A stretch of 64,000 nt of DNA from Bradyrhizobium sp. Gha (GCF_900113735.1 NZ_FOQM01000025.1:55575-119574); one strand, 5' to 3'. Shown: positions 44,899 through 54,636, numbered from the stretch's first letter. Program-made: numbers and translations. Notes: generated from the sequence alone by a model not told the origin.

Positions 44899-46791
44899 AT
44901 GACGATCCGGATTGCCGGACCCAAACTAAAGGTACCAAGGCGAAGTGCCTTGGGCAGCCTGATCGTTGCGGCCGTCGTCATCGGGGCTTGCCTCATCCCG
45001 CTCGCGCTCGCGAGCGACCTCCTGGTCGATTGGCTCTGGTTTGCCTCGATCGGTTATCTGCAAGTTTTCTGGACGACAATTGGCGCCGAAGGCGTCGTCT
45101 TCCTTGCGGTCTGGACCGGAACCGCGGCCATCCTTTGGGTGAACGGATGGCTCGCACTTCGCTTTGCCCGACCGCGGTCGGCGCAGCCCGTCGCCGCTCC
45201 GCCGTGGAGTCCTGCGGCCAACGCGCCGCCGGATCTGCTTGCGCTCGTGCGCGATCGACTGCCAGTGCCGCGGCTGGTCGCAGGCAGTGCAGTTGTGCTC
45301 GCGCTTCTTGTTGCGGCGGCCGAAGCCAGCAACTGGAGCGTCTTCTTGCAATTTGGCCCGTACGGCGCAGCCGATCCGCTCTTCAACAAGGACATCGGCT
45401 TCTATCTGTTCTCGCTGCCCGCCTATATTCTGATCAAGAACTGGATGATGCTGGTGCTCGTTCTGAGCGGGCTTTTCGCTGCAGCAATCTATTGGGTGCA
45501 CGGCGACATCGAATACGACCTTCACGGCCGATCAATGTCGCCGGCGGTGATCGCGCACGGATCCGCTCTGCTTGGGTTTCTCTTCGCGATAAAAGCCTGG
45601 TCCTATGTTCTCGATCGCTATCTGCTGCTCTACGGCGACAACAGCGTCGTCGTCGGCGCAAGTTACACCGACTTGCATTTAGGGCTGCCGGCGTTGTGGC
45701 TGGGAGCGGGTGAGCGCGATCGCTCCGTTCCTCAGGCTCGATCATGATCCCTATCTGGTCGTCAGCAATGGGCGCTTGTTCTGGATACAGAACGCCTACA
45801 CGACAAACGCCTATTTCCCCTATGCAGAGCCCGCACCGGGGCTCGATCTCAACTACATTCGCAATTCAGTGAAGGTCGTCGTCGACGCCTATAACGGGAC
45901 TGTCGACTTCTACCTGATTGATTCCCGCGATCCGATTGCTGCGACCTACCAGCGCGTCTTGCCGAGCTTGTTCAAGCCTTTCACGGCGATGCCGCCGGAC
46001 TTGCGGACGCACGTTCGCTATCCGGAAGACCTGTTCCTGATTCAGGCCCGGCTGTACCAGGCCTACCACATGGAGGCGGCCGACGTTTTCTACAACCGCG
46101 AGGATCTCTGGCAATTCCCGCGTCAGCCGGGCGGCGACGGCATCTCGACCATGAGCCCCTATTACATCATCATGAGGTTGCCCGGCGAACCGCAGGCTGA
46201 GTTCTTCCTCATGCTTCCATGGTTCCGAGCCACCGCGACAACATGATCGCGTGGCTCGCCGCGCGCTGCGACGCGCCCGATTACAGCAAATTGATCGTCT
46301 ACGAGGACAAGCTCGTCTACGGGCCGTTCCAGATCGAGGCGCGGATCAATCAGACCACCGAGATCTCGCAACAGCTCACGCTATGGAATCAGATGGGCTC
46401 GCGGGTGATCCGCGGCGCGAATTTGCTTGCGATTCCGATCGACAATTCGATCCTTTATGTATCGCCGCTTTATTTGCGGGCGGAGCACGGACACTTGCCG
46501 GAGCTGAAGCGCGTGATCGCAGCTTATGGTGAGCGCGTCGTGATGAAGGAAACGCTCGCCAAGGCGTTGTCGGCTCTGTTCACGGAATCCGGTTCGACGC
46601 CGGTCGCCTCGAGCAGGACGGAGGAGAGGCCCCTGGCCAGCCCTACCGAAAATCAGTCCAGGGAGGCGCTTGATCGCTACAACGAGGCAATGGAGCGATT
46701 GAAGGCAGGGGATTGGAAAGGCTTCGGCACGCAATTCGATGCGATGCGCGAGCTCCTGGAGGACATGAACCGACGCCCAGTAGGCCAATAA
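44899..46791 (+). pseudogene. UPF0182 membrane protein, internally deleted and frameshifted
   Basis: Three frames together recreate a UPF0182 protein. Frame A (44899 to ~45715) gives the N-terminal membrane half: ASDLLVDWLWFASIGYLQVF, FNKDIGFYLFSLPAYILIKN, YTDLHLGLPALWL. Frame B (~45720 to 46216) begins at APFLRLDHDPYLVVSNGRLF, which in intact members lies hundreds of residues further on, so about 270-300 codons are missing. A single-base shift near 46216-46220 moves to frame C (VPSHRDNMIAWLAARCDAPD) up to the C-terminus LKAGDWKGFGTQFDAMRELL. The gene is dead. Confidence 0.85.
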
Positions 46792-47325
46792 CGCCCGCGG
46801 CTATCCGCATCCTGACGCAGCACTCGGCCGCACACGCTATTTTGAGCGGTGCGGCAAGCCTCGCCTGAAGTAGGAGTGTAGGTGAAGTTTCTGAAAGTTT
46901 CGCGCGCGTTCGGATCTTTTCTCGGCGGCACGCAGAGGCGGTGCGGATCCATGCGATGCCGCCGCTCATTATGCCCCCTCGGAAAATTCAGTCTTGCTCA
47001 CGCTCAGCCGAACACGGACTTGCTCAGAGCGAGAAGTGCTCGGGCATTCTCCCCGGCCTCAACCGCGAAAAATTCTCCCTGAGAATGTTCGGCAGGCATG
47101 TCGGCTTTGCCGTCAGGCGTGCCGAAGGTCTACTTGCCGTCGACAAAGTTCCCCCATGGCAATCGAACGCGCAGAAGTTGGCGACGCTGGCGCGTACCGC
47201 CCCTAAGTTCGACAAGGCGCCAGGAATGGCGGATTTTCGCAGCTATGTATCCGTCAGCAAGTACCCCGCTGCCCTTCGCAATCAAGGTTTGCCCAAGTTT
47301 CCTAGAGCGCCAGGCTTGATTAATT
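46792..47325. other. intergenic stretch, nothing supported
   Basis: About 530 bases between the dead UPF0182 gene and the toxin-antitoxin operator. Open frames here look random, and no terminator with a T-run or insertion-sequence end was recognised. It may be the left border of the accessory segment. Confidence 0.4.
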
Positions 47326-47359
47326 GCGACACGTGACGTATATTAAGCGACACGTGACG
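47326..47359. promoter_or_regulatory. tandem operator repeats before Xre/RES toxin-antitoxin
   Basis: The 13-mer GCGACACGTGACG occurs at 47326-47338 and 47347-47359, start-to-start 21 bases, which puts both on one DNA face. Each contains the palindrome CACGTG. A TATATT-like -10 element (47338-47343) lies between the copies. This arrangement suits autorepression by the Xre-type antitoxin starting at 47371. Confidence 0.75.
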
Positions 47360-47370
47360 CGAGGACTACT

Positions 47371-47853
47371 ATGACTGCTGCAGCCGAGAAACCGGCTCCA
47401 AAGGGGCCAGGCAATGATCTGCAGAAGGTGGCCGATTTGCTCGGCGGCCCGCGCATCCTGTCGCGCCGGATCACAAGCGCCCTCGACGCCCACGAACTGC
47501 TGCTGGACGGACTGCCAGGCTCTGCGTTGACCCACTTCGTCCGTCACCTCCTCATCATTCAGACGGACTCGCTGGAAAAAGCCTTCGGAATGAGCCTTCG
47601 CACCTTTCAGCGACGCAAGGACGCTCCGGACAAGCCGCTCAGCCAGGAGCAAAGTGGGCGGACCTGGAAGTTTGCCGAAATCCTCGCCAAGGCCACGGAC
47701 GTGTTCGGTTCGCAGGAAGAAGCCGAGCAGTGGCTCGAGCGTCCGGCCATCGGTCTTGACCAGCGTCGCCCGATCGACCTGCTTGCCACTCCGGCGGGCA
47801 TCGAGCTCGTTGAACAGTACCTCACACGCCTCGCATATGGCGTCTATGCATGA
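47371..47853 (+). CDS. Xre/MbcA/ParS-type antitoxin (160 aa)
   Basis: Antitoxin partner of the RES toxin. Residues ~25-95 form the N-terminal DNA-binding part (HFVRHLLIIQTDSLEKAFGM, LRTFQRRKDAPDKPLSQEQS). The C-terminal ~60 residues (EILAKATDVFGSQEEAEQWL, RPIDLLATPAGIELVEQYL) match the DUF2384 toxin-binding domain. ATG 47371 is eleven bases after the second operator repeat. Its stop overlaps the toxin ATG (47850-47853). Complex formation and conditional repression are known for the family. Confidence 0.9.
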   Translation: MTAAAEKPAPKGPGNDLQKVADLLGGPRILSRRITSALDAHELLLDGLPGSALTHFVRHLLIIQTDSLEKAFGMSLRTFQRRKDAPDKPLSQEQSGRTWKFAEILAKATDVFGSQEEAEQWLERPAIGLDQRRPIDLLATPAGIELVEQYLTRLAYGVYA

Positions 47854-48362
47854 CGCTTTCTGTAGAGCCATTGGGAGGCGGCAAGCTCATCGCTTGGCGC
47901 CTCGATCAGGCGCGCTTTGCGTCGACCTGGGATAGTGGCGAAGGCGCATTCCAGGTCGGCGGCCGGTGGAACGCCAAAGGCGTTCGCGTTGTGTATTGCG
48001 CGCTTGATCCAGCGACCGCGATACTCGAAGTGGCGGTTCACAAAGGCTTCAAAGCGCTCGACACTCTGCCTCACGTACTGACCGCGCTTTATATCTCCCA
48101 CGTGTCTGACGTTCATATTGTTCGCCCTGTCGACGTTCCGAACGCCAATTGGCTGCGACCGGGAATCCCAGGCGCAGGCCAGCAGGCGTTCGGGGATGCG
48201 CTCTTGGCCAAGCACAAATTCGTCGTGATCCCAAGTGTAGTGTCCAATCACAGCTGGAATCTGATCTTCGACCCGACGAGGGCGAAAGGCGCGTACCAGC
48301 AGCACCTTCAGGAAGCTTTCGCGCTCGATACGCGCCTTCATCCTTCGACATCACCGCCCTAA
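47850..48362 (+). CDS. RES-domain toxin (170 aa)
   Basis: RES toxins deplete NAD. The signature runs SGEGAFQVGGRWNAKGVRVV YC, with Arg39, Tyr49 and Glu60 at the expected catalytic positions (written in two parts to show the break: GGRWN and ILEVAVH). A later Ser-containing segment (VVIPSVVSNHSWNLIFDP) completes the conserved core. Length is typical. Translationally coupled to its antitoxin. The pair looks intact. Confidence 0.9.
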   Translation: MTLSVEPLGGGKLIAWRLDQARFASTWDSGEGAFQVGGRWNAKGVRVVYCALDPATAILEVAVHKGFKALDTLPHVLTALYISHVSDVHIVRPVDVPNANWLRPGIPGAGQQAFGDALLAKHKFVVIPSVVSNHSWNLIFDPTRAKGAYQQHLQEAFALDTRLHPSTSPP

Positions 48363-48445
48363 TTCGGCCCCGTAGCGGCGACTGACTGTCAATCGGCTTG
48401 CAAATTTGACCCCTCATTGGAGTGCACCCCTCTAGCCGGACAGGA

Positions 48446-48536
48446 TCAAGCCGCGGATAGGACCCCTTGGCGGGCGTGATCATCCTCGAACTCTGCGGGA
48501 CTCCGATATCCGAGTGCGGGGTGGAGCCGTCTTTCT
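48446..48536 (-). pseudogene. IS3-family OrfB C-terminal fragment
   Basis: On the minus strand the frame reads RRLHPALGYRSPAEFED, the C-terminal signature of IS3-type integrases, then DHARQGVLSAA and a stop at 48446. Nothing upstream matches the rest of the transposase, so this is a ~90-base scar. Confidence 0.65.
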
Positions 48537-48742
48537 GACCTTGGAAGGCCGGCGCTCTTCAGCCCAAGTTGTCTGGCGGCAAGACATGCGTATGGGCATC
48601 GCATTCGAATCGAGCATGTAGCTCCCGCGCATTGGCGGTTGGTTCAGGGCCGATGCCGACATCCTCAGCTCCGAACCGTGGCTTGCTGGTATCCGGTGAA
48701 GGCCGCCTTGCCGAATGAGGCGTGTTGTTGAGAACTGTCCTT

Positions 48743-49153
48743 ATGGACAGTGATAGGCGCAGTGCCCAAGTCGAACGGCTTGAGGTGGTGGACACGGGTC
48801 GGCGGCGGCGCTGGTCCGAGGACGAGAAGCTCAAGATCGTCCTGGAGAGCTTACAGGCACCGCGCCAAGTCGCGGCAACGGCGCGGCGGTATGGCGTTTC
48901 GCGATCATTGCTACTGCGATGGCGACGCTCGTTTCGGCCGGAACCGAAGGATGCCGTCGATCAACCTGGCTTCGTACCGGCGATGGTGGTCGCGGAATCG
49001 GGGTCGACGCCTTGTCCAGCCACGCCGGCCAGCAGCGGCGGGGCGATCGAGATCGAGTTTGCGACCGGAGCTCGGATGCGGATCACGGGTGCGGTCGACG
49101 CGGCGACGCTGAAGGCCGCCGTGGCGGCGCTGGCAGATGGACGCCTCCGGTGA
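48743..49153 (+). CDS. tnpA: IS66 TnpA
   Basis: 136-residue IS66 OrfA protein with a helix-turn-helix: RRRWSEDEKLKIVLESLQAP, then VAATARRYGVSRSLLLRWRR. The C-terminal AIEIEFATGARMRITGAVDA is usual for the family. ATG 48743 opens MDSDRRSAQVERLEVVD. Overlaps tnpB by four bases (GTGA). Intact, but its partners are broken. Confidence 0.9.
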   Translation: MDSDRRSAQVERLEVVDTGRRRRWSEDEKLKIVLESLQAPRQVAATARRYGVSRSLLLRWRRSFRPEPKDAVDQPGFVPAMVVAESGSTPCPATPASSGGAIEIEFATGARMRITGAVDAATLKAAVAALADGRLR

Positions 49154-49365
49154 TCCCCATTGCATCGGGCGTGCGGGTGTGGATTGCGACAGGCCACACC
49201 GATATGCGTCGCGGCATGAACTCGCTGGGCTTGCTGGTGCAGGAAGCCCTCAAGCGAGACCCGCACGGCGGCGATCTCTATGTGTTCCGTGGCAAGAGCG
49301 GCAAGCTGATCAAGATCCTCTGGCACGATGGGCTCGGGATGTCGCTCTACGCCAACTAATTGGCT

Positions 49366-51482
49366 TCATACTACAGCCCTTTCTTTGGGATCGACGCATT
49401 TTGAAGAGTTGAGCTGACGAATGATCTCAGCGCGGTGGGCAAGCTGATTCCATCGGCTGCATTGCTTGGCCGGAACGTGCGGTCCTGGCGGTTCATAGAG
49501 GCCGATATAGCCATTGTAGGCATGTCTTTTCACGATGCAGTATTTCGCCCATCTGACCAGGGTACTTTCGGTGATGCCGAGTTTGGCGCAGGCCTCCGCT
49601 TTTGTCAGCATCCCCCGTTCGCGCAGCCGATCATAGCGAGAGCGCAGACCATATTGTTTAACAAGATAGATGACCCGCAAATCAGTGAACTTCGCGTCGG
49701 CTTTACCACGGCGTGCTGAGCCGCCTGGGCGGATCCCTCGGTCATTCAGGATGTCCGCGATTTCGGCGCAGATATGATCGTCGAGAAGCTTGTCGACTAG
49801 TTCGACCACCTCGGGCCGGGTCTTTACCTGTTGCGCGGAGGATTGTGGGTTCTGAGTAGTCAATGTTTCGGTCTTTCCGCCTTTGAAGCGGATGTGGATC
49901 CGGGTCTCTCGCTCGGCCGGGAACTTGAGCAAGGTGACGTCTTCGACGAGATAGGCAAGGAGCCGCTTGCGTTCGCGGTTCGGCAAGGTCCGATCACACC
50001 AGACTGTTTTGAAGTCGGCCGTCATGGCGATCAATCGATCCCGGATCGCATCGTCGAGCGTCACCCGATCTTCGCACAGAGCACGTTCTCTTTCTTCTCG
50101 CGCATCAGCCAGGATGCGCAGTTTGTCGTTCCATTCGCCTTCAAGAGTGTCGGCAACCAGGCGGTTGTTCGGATCAACCAGCATGAACCGCCGTTGTGCA
50201 AGATCGGCGTCGATCTGGGCGCGTTCGACGGCACGGAGCCGGAGTTTGTCCGCTTCATCATGACGCGCTTCGATCTCTTTTCGGATCTCCAATGCCAACT
50301 CCACGGCGGCAGGCGTCATTTCGGCGGCGATCAATTCGCCGACCGCTTCGTCGATAGGCCAGCCTGCGATCGACTGACAGTGGGGTTCGCCGCGAGCGGC
50401 GTAAGCGCGGTGACAGACATACCAGGTGTCCACCTGGCCGCGTCGGGCCGCGTAACGGGCGCTCATATGACTGCCGCAACGCCCGCATATGACACGCCCT
50501 TGCAGTAAAGCCGCGCCTTCGCGCGGTGGCGAAGCGCGGACGGCTTGATAACCTTGGCCATTGGCCTCGAGTACCTTGAGGTTGTGCTGGAACTGCTCCC
50601 AGCTGATATAGCCGGGATGGGCGTCCGGAATGCAGGCGAGCCATTCCTTGGGATCCCGTTTGCGGAGCTGTTTCTTTCCATCGACGGTCCGGCGGTAAAG
50701 GCGCTGGCCATAGGCATAGACACCCGCGTAACGAGGATTGTGCAGCATGCGCATGGCGGTCGATGTGGTCAGCTGTTGGAAGACCACTTGCTTGCCGTTG
50801 CGCAGACGTGAGGGGAAGAGCAGACCTTCCCTGGTGAACGTCTTGACGGTCTGCGTAGCCGACCCGACCCGCGAGAACGTCTCGAAGAAGTGGGAGATCA
50901 TCTCCCGGATTTGAGCGTCCGGATCGAGAACGACATCGCCAATCTCATCATAGATAAAGCCGGTCGGCAGAGGGCAACGATACTCACCGCGACGCACTTG
51001 TTGAGGATGCCGCCGCGTAATCGGGCCTTGATAACATGCAGCTCAGCTTCGCTCATCGTGCCCTTGAGCCCGAGCAACAGACGGTCATTGAAGTTGGCCG
51101 GGTCGTACACGCCGTCTTCATCGAGGATAAGCGTGTCAGCCAAGGCGCATATCTCTAGCAGTCGGTGCCAGTCTGCATTGTTTCTGGCGAGGCGGGATAC
51201 CTCCAGCCCCATGACGATCCCCGCGCGCCCCATGCCGACATCGGACACCAAGTGCTGGAAGCCTTCGCGCCATGACGCAGATGCGCCGGATTCGCCCTGG
51301 TCGCTGTCGATGACGATGATCTGGTCGTCGCGCCATCCAAGTCCGATCGCGCGACCGCGAAGATCGTATTGACGCTTGGTGCTTTCGACGTTCTCCATGA
51401 CCTGTCGCATCGACGACTGCCGGATGTAGAGATAGGCGCTCCGCTCGAGATGATGCGATTGGACCTTGAGCTTTTCATTCAT
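49366..51482 (-). pseudogene. large serine recombinase, single frameshift
   Basis: Residues 1-~160 (51482 to ~50999) are the catalytic domain: SAYLYIRQSSMRQVMENVES with nucleophile Ser23, and GLEVSRLARNNADWHRLLEI. The frame then shifts near 50994-50999 (one base missing) and resumes with RRGEYRCPLPTGFIYDEIGD. The rest includes the recombinase domain (RMLHNPRYAGVYAYGQRLYR), a zinc ribbon (CGRCGSHMSARY and YVCHRAYAARGEPHC), a coiled coil and a C-terminal helix-turn-helix (ACAKLGITESTLVRWAKYCI). Intact length would be ~705 residues. It could be a real inactivating mutation or a sequencing error. Confidence 0.85.
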
Positions 51483-51787
51483 GCTGTTTTCCGTTCAGGG
51501 GTCGCCATCACGATGGTGGCGAGCAAGTGGATGATTGTGTGTCGCTCGGAAGTTTCGTCCGCGATGGGCCGGCCAGCCCTCAGCGGCACGGCAATGGGTT
51601 GGCGCCGGCAAGGCTCACGCAAAATCGCACGCGTCCACGCCCACATGCCGCGGTGTAGAAAGATGGTAAGGCCGCTGCGCGCCTCCGGCGGCAAAACGGC
51701 GCCGAGCGCGGCTGCGCGCAGTATTTCGTATTGTTCGGTGGCGCTGGACTGCATCGCGCAATGCAGTCCAGCGCCATCGTTGGTCAC
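51479..51787 (-). CDS. small cassette protein (102 aa), GTG start
   Basis: Read from GTG at 51787: TNDGAGLHCAMQSSATEQYE, then RAAALGAVLPPEARSGLTIF and RGMWAWTRAILREPC, ending HLLATIVMATPERKTA. Its start overlaps the stop of the helix-turn-helix gene (51784-51787) and its stop overlaps the recombinase start (51479-51482), so all three are coupled. I recall similar short proteins beside recombinases of this type; perhaps a recombination accessory factor. Function unknown. Confidence 0.65.
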   Translation of the reverse strand: MTNDGAGLHCAMQSSATEQYEILRAAALGAVLPPEARSGLTIFLHRGMWAWTRAILREPCRRQPIAVPLRAGRPIADETSERHTIIHLLATIVMATPERKTA

Positions 51788-52278
51788 ACTGTTTTTTTTA
51801 CGCCGAGCGCACGCTCGATCGTTCTGGGGTGGATATCGAGGCCGAACTCGGCCCGAAGTCGGTTCGCCAGTTCGCGCGCCCGAATGGGTCCGTCGGGCTC
51901 CACCTGTGCCTTGAGGAAGGCCAGTACTTCGCCTTGGATCTTGTGAGGTCCGCGCGGTCCGCGTTTCCTGGGCACCAAACCGACCAGGCCCGCGTCCTCG
52001 AAGTCCGCCTTGGCCTGGTAGAAAGTCGGCCGAGAGACGCCATATTCGTCGGACACCTCCGTTACCGACATTTTGTCGACGGATACGCGCCGCAGCATTT
52101 CGTACTTCACTTGCACGATGTCGCGCCGATCGAAGAAGCCGTTCTCCTGGAATTTCGGGTCGCCGACTTTCTCCGGAGCCGGATTGAGCACCCCATCCGC
52201 GGCCAGAGCGCTGACCTTCGATCGCTTGTGTTTGACGCCGTCCGACACCTGCGCCGCCGCTCTCCAAGCTCGACTCAA
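51784..52278 (-). CDS. helix-turn-helix protein of the cassette (164 aa)
   Basis: DNA-binding protein with a transposase-like helix-turn-helix: VDKMSVTEVSDEYGVSRPTF, then YQAKADFEDAGLVGLVPRKR and a second winged part RARELANRLRAEFGLDIHPR with TIERALG. It looks like the N-terminal targeting domain of a transposase without the catalytic part. Together with the recombinase it may choose the integration site or regulate the cassette. A start further downstream is possible since the first ~40 residues are unremarkable. Confidence 0.8.
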   Translation of the reverse strand: MSRAWRAAAQVSDGVKHKRSKVSALAADGVLNPAPEKVGDPKFQENGFFDRRDIVQVKYEMLRRVSVDKMSVTEVSDEYGVSRPTFYQAKADFEDAGLVGLVPRKRGPRGPHKIQGEVLAFLKAQVEPDGPIRARELANRLRAEFGLDIHPRTIERALGVKKTV

Positions 52279-52369
52279 TTAACGTAATTATTATTATGCC
52301 GCGAACGACCAAACCGTCAAGCACCGCATCGTCGCTTACTGGCGCATCTGAGCTGCAAATAAGCTGCAT

Positions 52370-52714
52370 TTAGCGAAGTGTCCATGGGCTTTGCGGCGTT
52401 ATTTCTCTTACAGCAGCGGCAGATTTTCCCTTACAGCCTTTCGGCGTCACGGACCTGCCTTGCAACGTGAGGCGCTCTACAAGATCGCTGAGCGCCAGTA
52501 GATCGGCGAGACCGCACAGTGCGCGCCCATCTCCCACCACACCCTCGAGACTGGGGCCTGCTGCATCGGTCCATTGCGGCGGAACAGAGCAAATTCGGCC
52601 ATCGTCAAAGCGCAGCAGCAACAGCTTGCCCGCTCGGTTGCCGCGCCTCCCGACGCAGGCACCCCTCTGACCGGAATACGGATGAAAGGGATGGGTCACC
52701 GTCACAAGCTGCAA
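52370..52714 (-). CDS. DUF5372-like cassette protein (114 aa)
   Basis: Begins MQLVTVTHPFHPYSGQRGAC, then NRAGKLLLLRFDDGRICSVP and QWTDAAGP. This compact beta-rich start (V-T-HPFHP) is a hallmark I associate with DUF5372, a family found next to recombinases in rhizobial cassettes. It is first in the cassette operon, starting 38 bases inside the right junction. Molecular role unknown. Confidence 0.8.
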   Translation of the reverse strand: MQLVTVTHPFHPYSGQRGACVGRRGNRAGKLLLLRFDDGRICSVPPQWTDAAGPSLEGVVGDGRALCGLADLLALSDLVERLTLQGRSVTPKGCKGKSAAAVREITPQSPWTLR

Positions 52715-52969
52715 CGGGACTGATGAACCGCTCGCATTTCCAACTGAGTTACAAGCGGCTGGAGCGCGGCCGCTTCCTGTGGCCGTCGTCGGCTGATGGC
52801 GTGGTGACGATCACACCAGCCCAGCTTGGCTACCTGCTTGAGGGCATTGACTGGCAGATGCCGCAACATACCTGGCGACCGCAGGCGGCGGGCTGATCGC
52901 TGGGATTTGAATCGGTGGCACGATCGGCGGCTCGGACAGAGACCGCTTCTTGTGATTCTCTGGTCGGCG

Positions 52970-54542
52970 ATGGGCGCTGATGATTCTCTTCCCGACGATG
53001 TGACCACGCTGCAGGCGATGCTGCGCGCCGAGCGAGTGGCCCGGTTGGCCGCGGAGGCGGAAGCCCAGGCGGGGACATTGCTGATCGAGAAGCTCAAGCT
53101 CACGATCAAGAAGCTCCGGCACGAGCAGTTCGGACAGTCCTCCGAGCGAGGCGCATTGCTGGACCAGCTCGAGCTGCAGCTCGCCGACCTGGAGGAGAAC
53201 GCGGCGCAAGCCGAGACCGCGGCGCAGATGGCAGCCAAGAAGATTGCGGTGCCATCGTTCGAGCGCCGCAAACCAGCTCGCCGGCCGCTGCCGGAGCATT
53301 TGCTGCGGGAGCGCCTTGTCTATCCGGTGCCTGCGACCTGCCCGTGCTGCGGCGACAGCCGGTTGCGCAAGATTGGCGAGGACGTGACCGAGACGCTGGA
53401 GCTCGTTCCGCGCCAGTGGAAGGTGATCTAGCACGTGCGCGAGAAGCTCGTCTGCCGGGCGTGCGAAGCGATCACCCAGCCGCCGGCTCCCTCGTATCCG
53501 ATTGCGCGCGGGCGTGCAGGGCCCAAGCTGCTGGCCCATGTCCTGTTCGCCAAGTACGGCCTGCACCTGCCGCTTCATCGTCAGAGCGATGTCTACCAGC
53601 GTGAAGGCATCGATCTCGACGTATCGACGCTCGCGGACTGGGTAGGCGCCTCCGCGGCAACCCTGATGCCTCTGGTCGATGCGATCCGGGGCCACGTCTT
53701 CGCAGCCGAGCGCATCCACGCCGATGATACCACGGTGCCGGTCCTGGCCAAGGGTAAGACCCGGACCGGCCGGCTCTGGACCTATGTGCGCGACGACTGT
53801 CCGTTTGCCGGCCCAGCCCCGCCGGCGGCCGTGTTCTTCTACTCGCCCGATCGGGGCGGTGCGCATCCGGAGCAGCATCTGGCGGGCTATGCCGGACTGA
53901 TGCAGGCCGACGCCTACGCCGGCTTTGGCAGGCTCTATGAGGCCAATCGCAAGGGCGGCCCGATCATCGAGGCCGCGTGCTGGGCGCACGGCAGACGCAA
54001 GTTCTTTGATCTCGCGCGGCTCAACAAGGCGCCGATCGCGGCCGAAGCGGTCAAGCGCATCGATGTTCTGTTCGCCATCGAGCGCGAGATCAACGGTCTT
54101 TGTGCCACAAGAGCGCCAGCGCGTACGCCAAGAGCGTAGTCGCCCATTGATCGGCGAGCTGGAGGCATGGCTGCGCGAGCAGCGCGCCAAGCTCTCCAGG
54201 AACAACGATACGACCAAGGCAATCAATTACTGCCTCAGCCGCTGGGACGCATTTACCCGCTTCCTTGATAACGGACGGCTTTGCATGTCGAACAATGCCG
54301 CCGAGCGCGAGCTTCGGGCTGTCGCCGTGGGCAGAAGAAATTGGACCTTCGCCGGCTCCGATGAGGGCGGCCGGCGTGCGGCTGCGATCTACACCCTCAT
54401 CGCCACCGCCAAGCTCAACGACATCGATCCACAGGCTTGGCTCGCCGACGTGCTGGCCCGCCTGCCGGATCATCCCGCCAAGCGCATCCACGAACTCATG
54501 CCCTGGAATTGGCGACCTCAGAACGTCGCTCACGCCGCTTAA
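52970..54542 (+). pseudogene. tnpC: IS66 TnpC transposase, internal stop and frameshift
   Basis: The N-terminal coiled coil (TLLIEKLKLTIKKLRHEQFG), zinc-binding segment (CPCCGDSRLRKIGEDVTETL) and DDE-type catalytic part (ADWVGASAATLMPLVDAIRG, HADDTTVPVLAKGKTRTGRL) are recognisable. A TAG at 53429-53431 stands where Gln is expected before HVREKLVCRACEA. Near 54110-54140 a single-base shift moves to the frame carrying RQERSRPLIGELEAWLREQR and the C-terminal NNAAERELRAVAVGRRNWTF. The transposase is therefore inactive unless suppressed. Confidence 0.9.
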
Positions 54543-54636
54543 GCGAGGTCAGCCATCCGCTCAAGATGACCTAACCAGGGGCCGTCACCGGACGCGTACG
54601 CTTGCTGTGGCGTCGTTCAGTTGCTTCTTGCTCCAG

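Larger units (their letters stand above)
49353..52754 (-). mobile_element. serine-recombinase cassette inserted in IS66 tnpB (~3.4 kb)
   Basis: The tnpB reading frame is interrupted between 49355 and 52752, and the trinucleotide CAA is present at both junctions (49353-49355 and 52752-52754), giving a unit of 3,399 bp plus one CAA. It carries four minus-strand genes: DUF5372-like, helix-turn-helix, a 102-residue protein and a large serine recombinase. No long terminal inverted repeats are seen, as expected for recombinase-mediated integration with a very short core. Confidence 0.85.
49150..52896 (+). pseudogene. tnpB: IS66 TnpB, split by a nested cassette
   Basis: The 5' part (49150-49355, GTG start) reads IPIASGVRVWIATGHTDMRR to HDGLGMSLYA and then hits a TAA created by the insertion. 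The 3' part (52755-52896) resumes with RLERGRFLWPSSADGVVTIT and ends DWQMPQHTWRPQAAG. Joining the parts at GCCAA/GCGG restores a normal ~115-residue TnpB. This pinpoints the insertion to within three bases. Confidence 0.9.
48685..54598 (+). mobile_element. IS66-family insertion sequence, interrupted and decayed
   Basis: The three IS66 genes lie in order tnpA, tnpB, tnpC. The right end carries CCGTCACCGGAC (54582-54593) after the tnpC stop; its reverse complement, GTCCGGTGAC, resembles ATCCGGTGAAGGCC at 48691-48704, so imperfect terminal inverted repeats frame the element. A 3.4-kb cassette splits tnpB and tnpC has a stop and a frameshift, so the copy cannot move by itself. An intact copy would be about 2.5 kb. 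Confidence 0.8.

Noticed and set aside
47326..47359. Direct repeats before the Xre gene as the start of a CRISPR array
   Set aside because: Only two 13-base copies with an eight-base gap and a palindromic core; this is operator-like and no cas genes are present.
52811..54226. Long minus-strand frame opposite IS66 tnpC
   Set aside because: The plus strand carries clear TnpC motifs in this interval; the antisense frame shows no recognisable domain.
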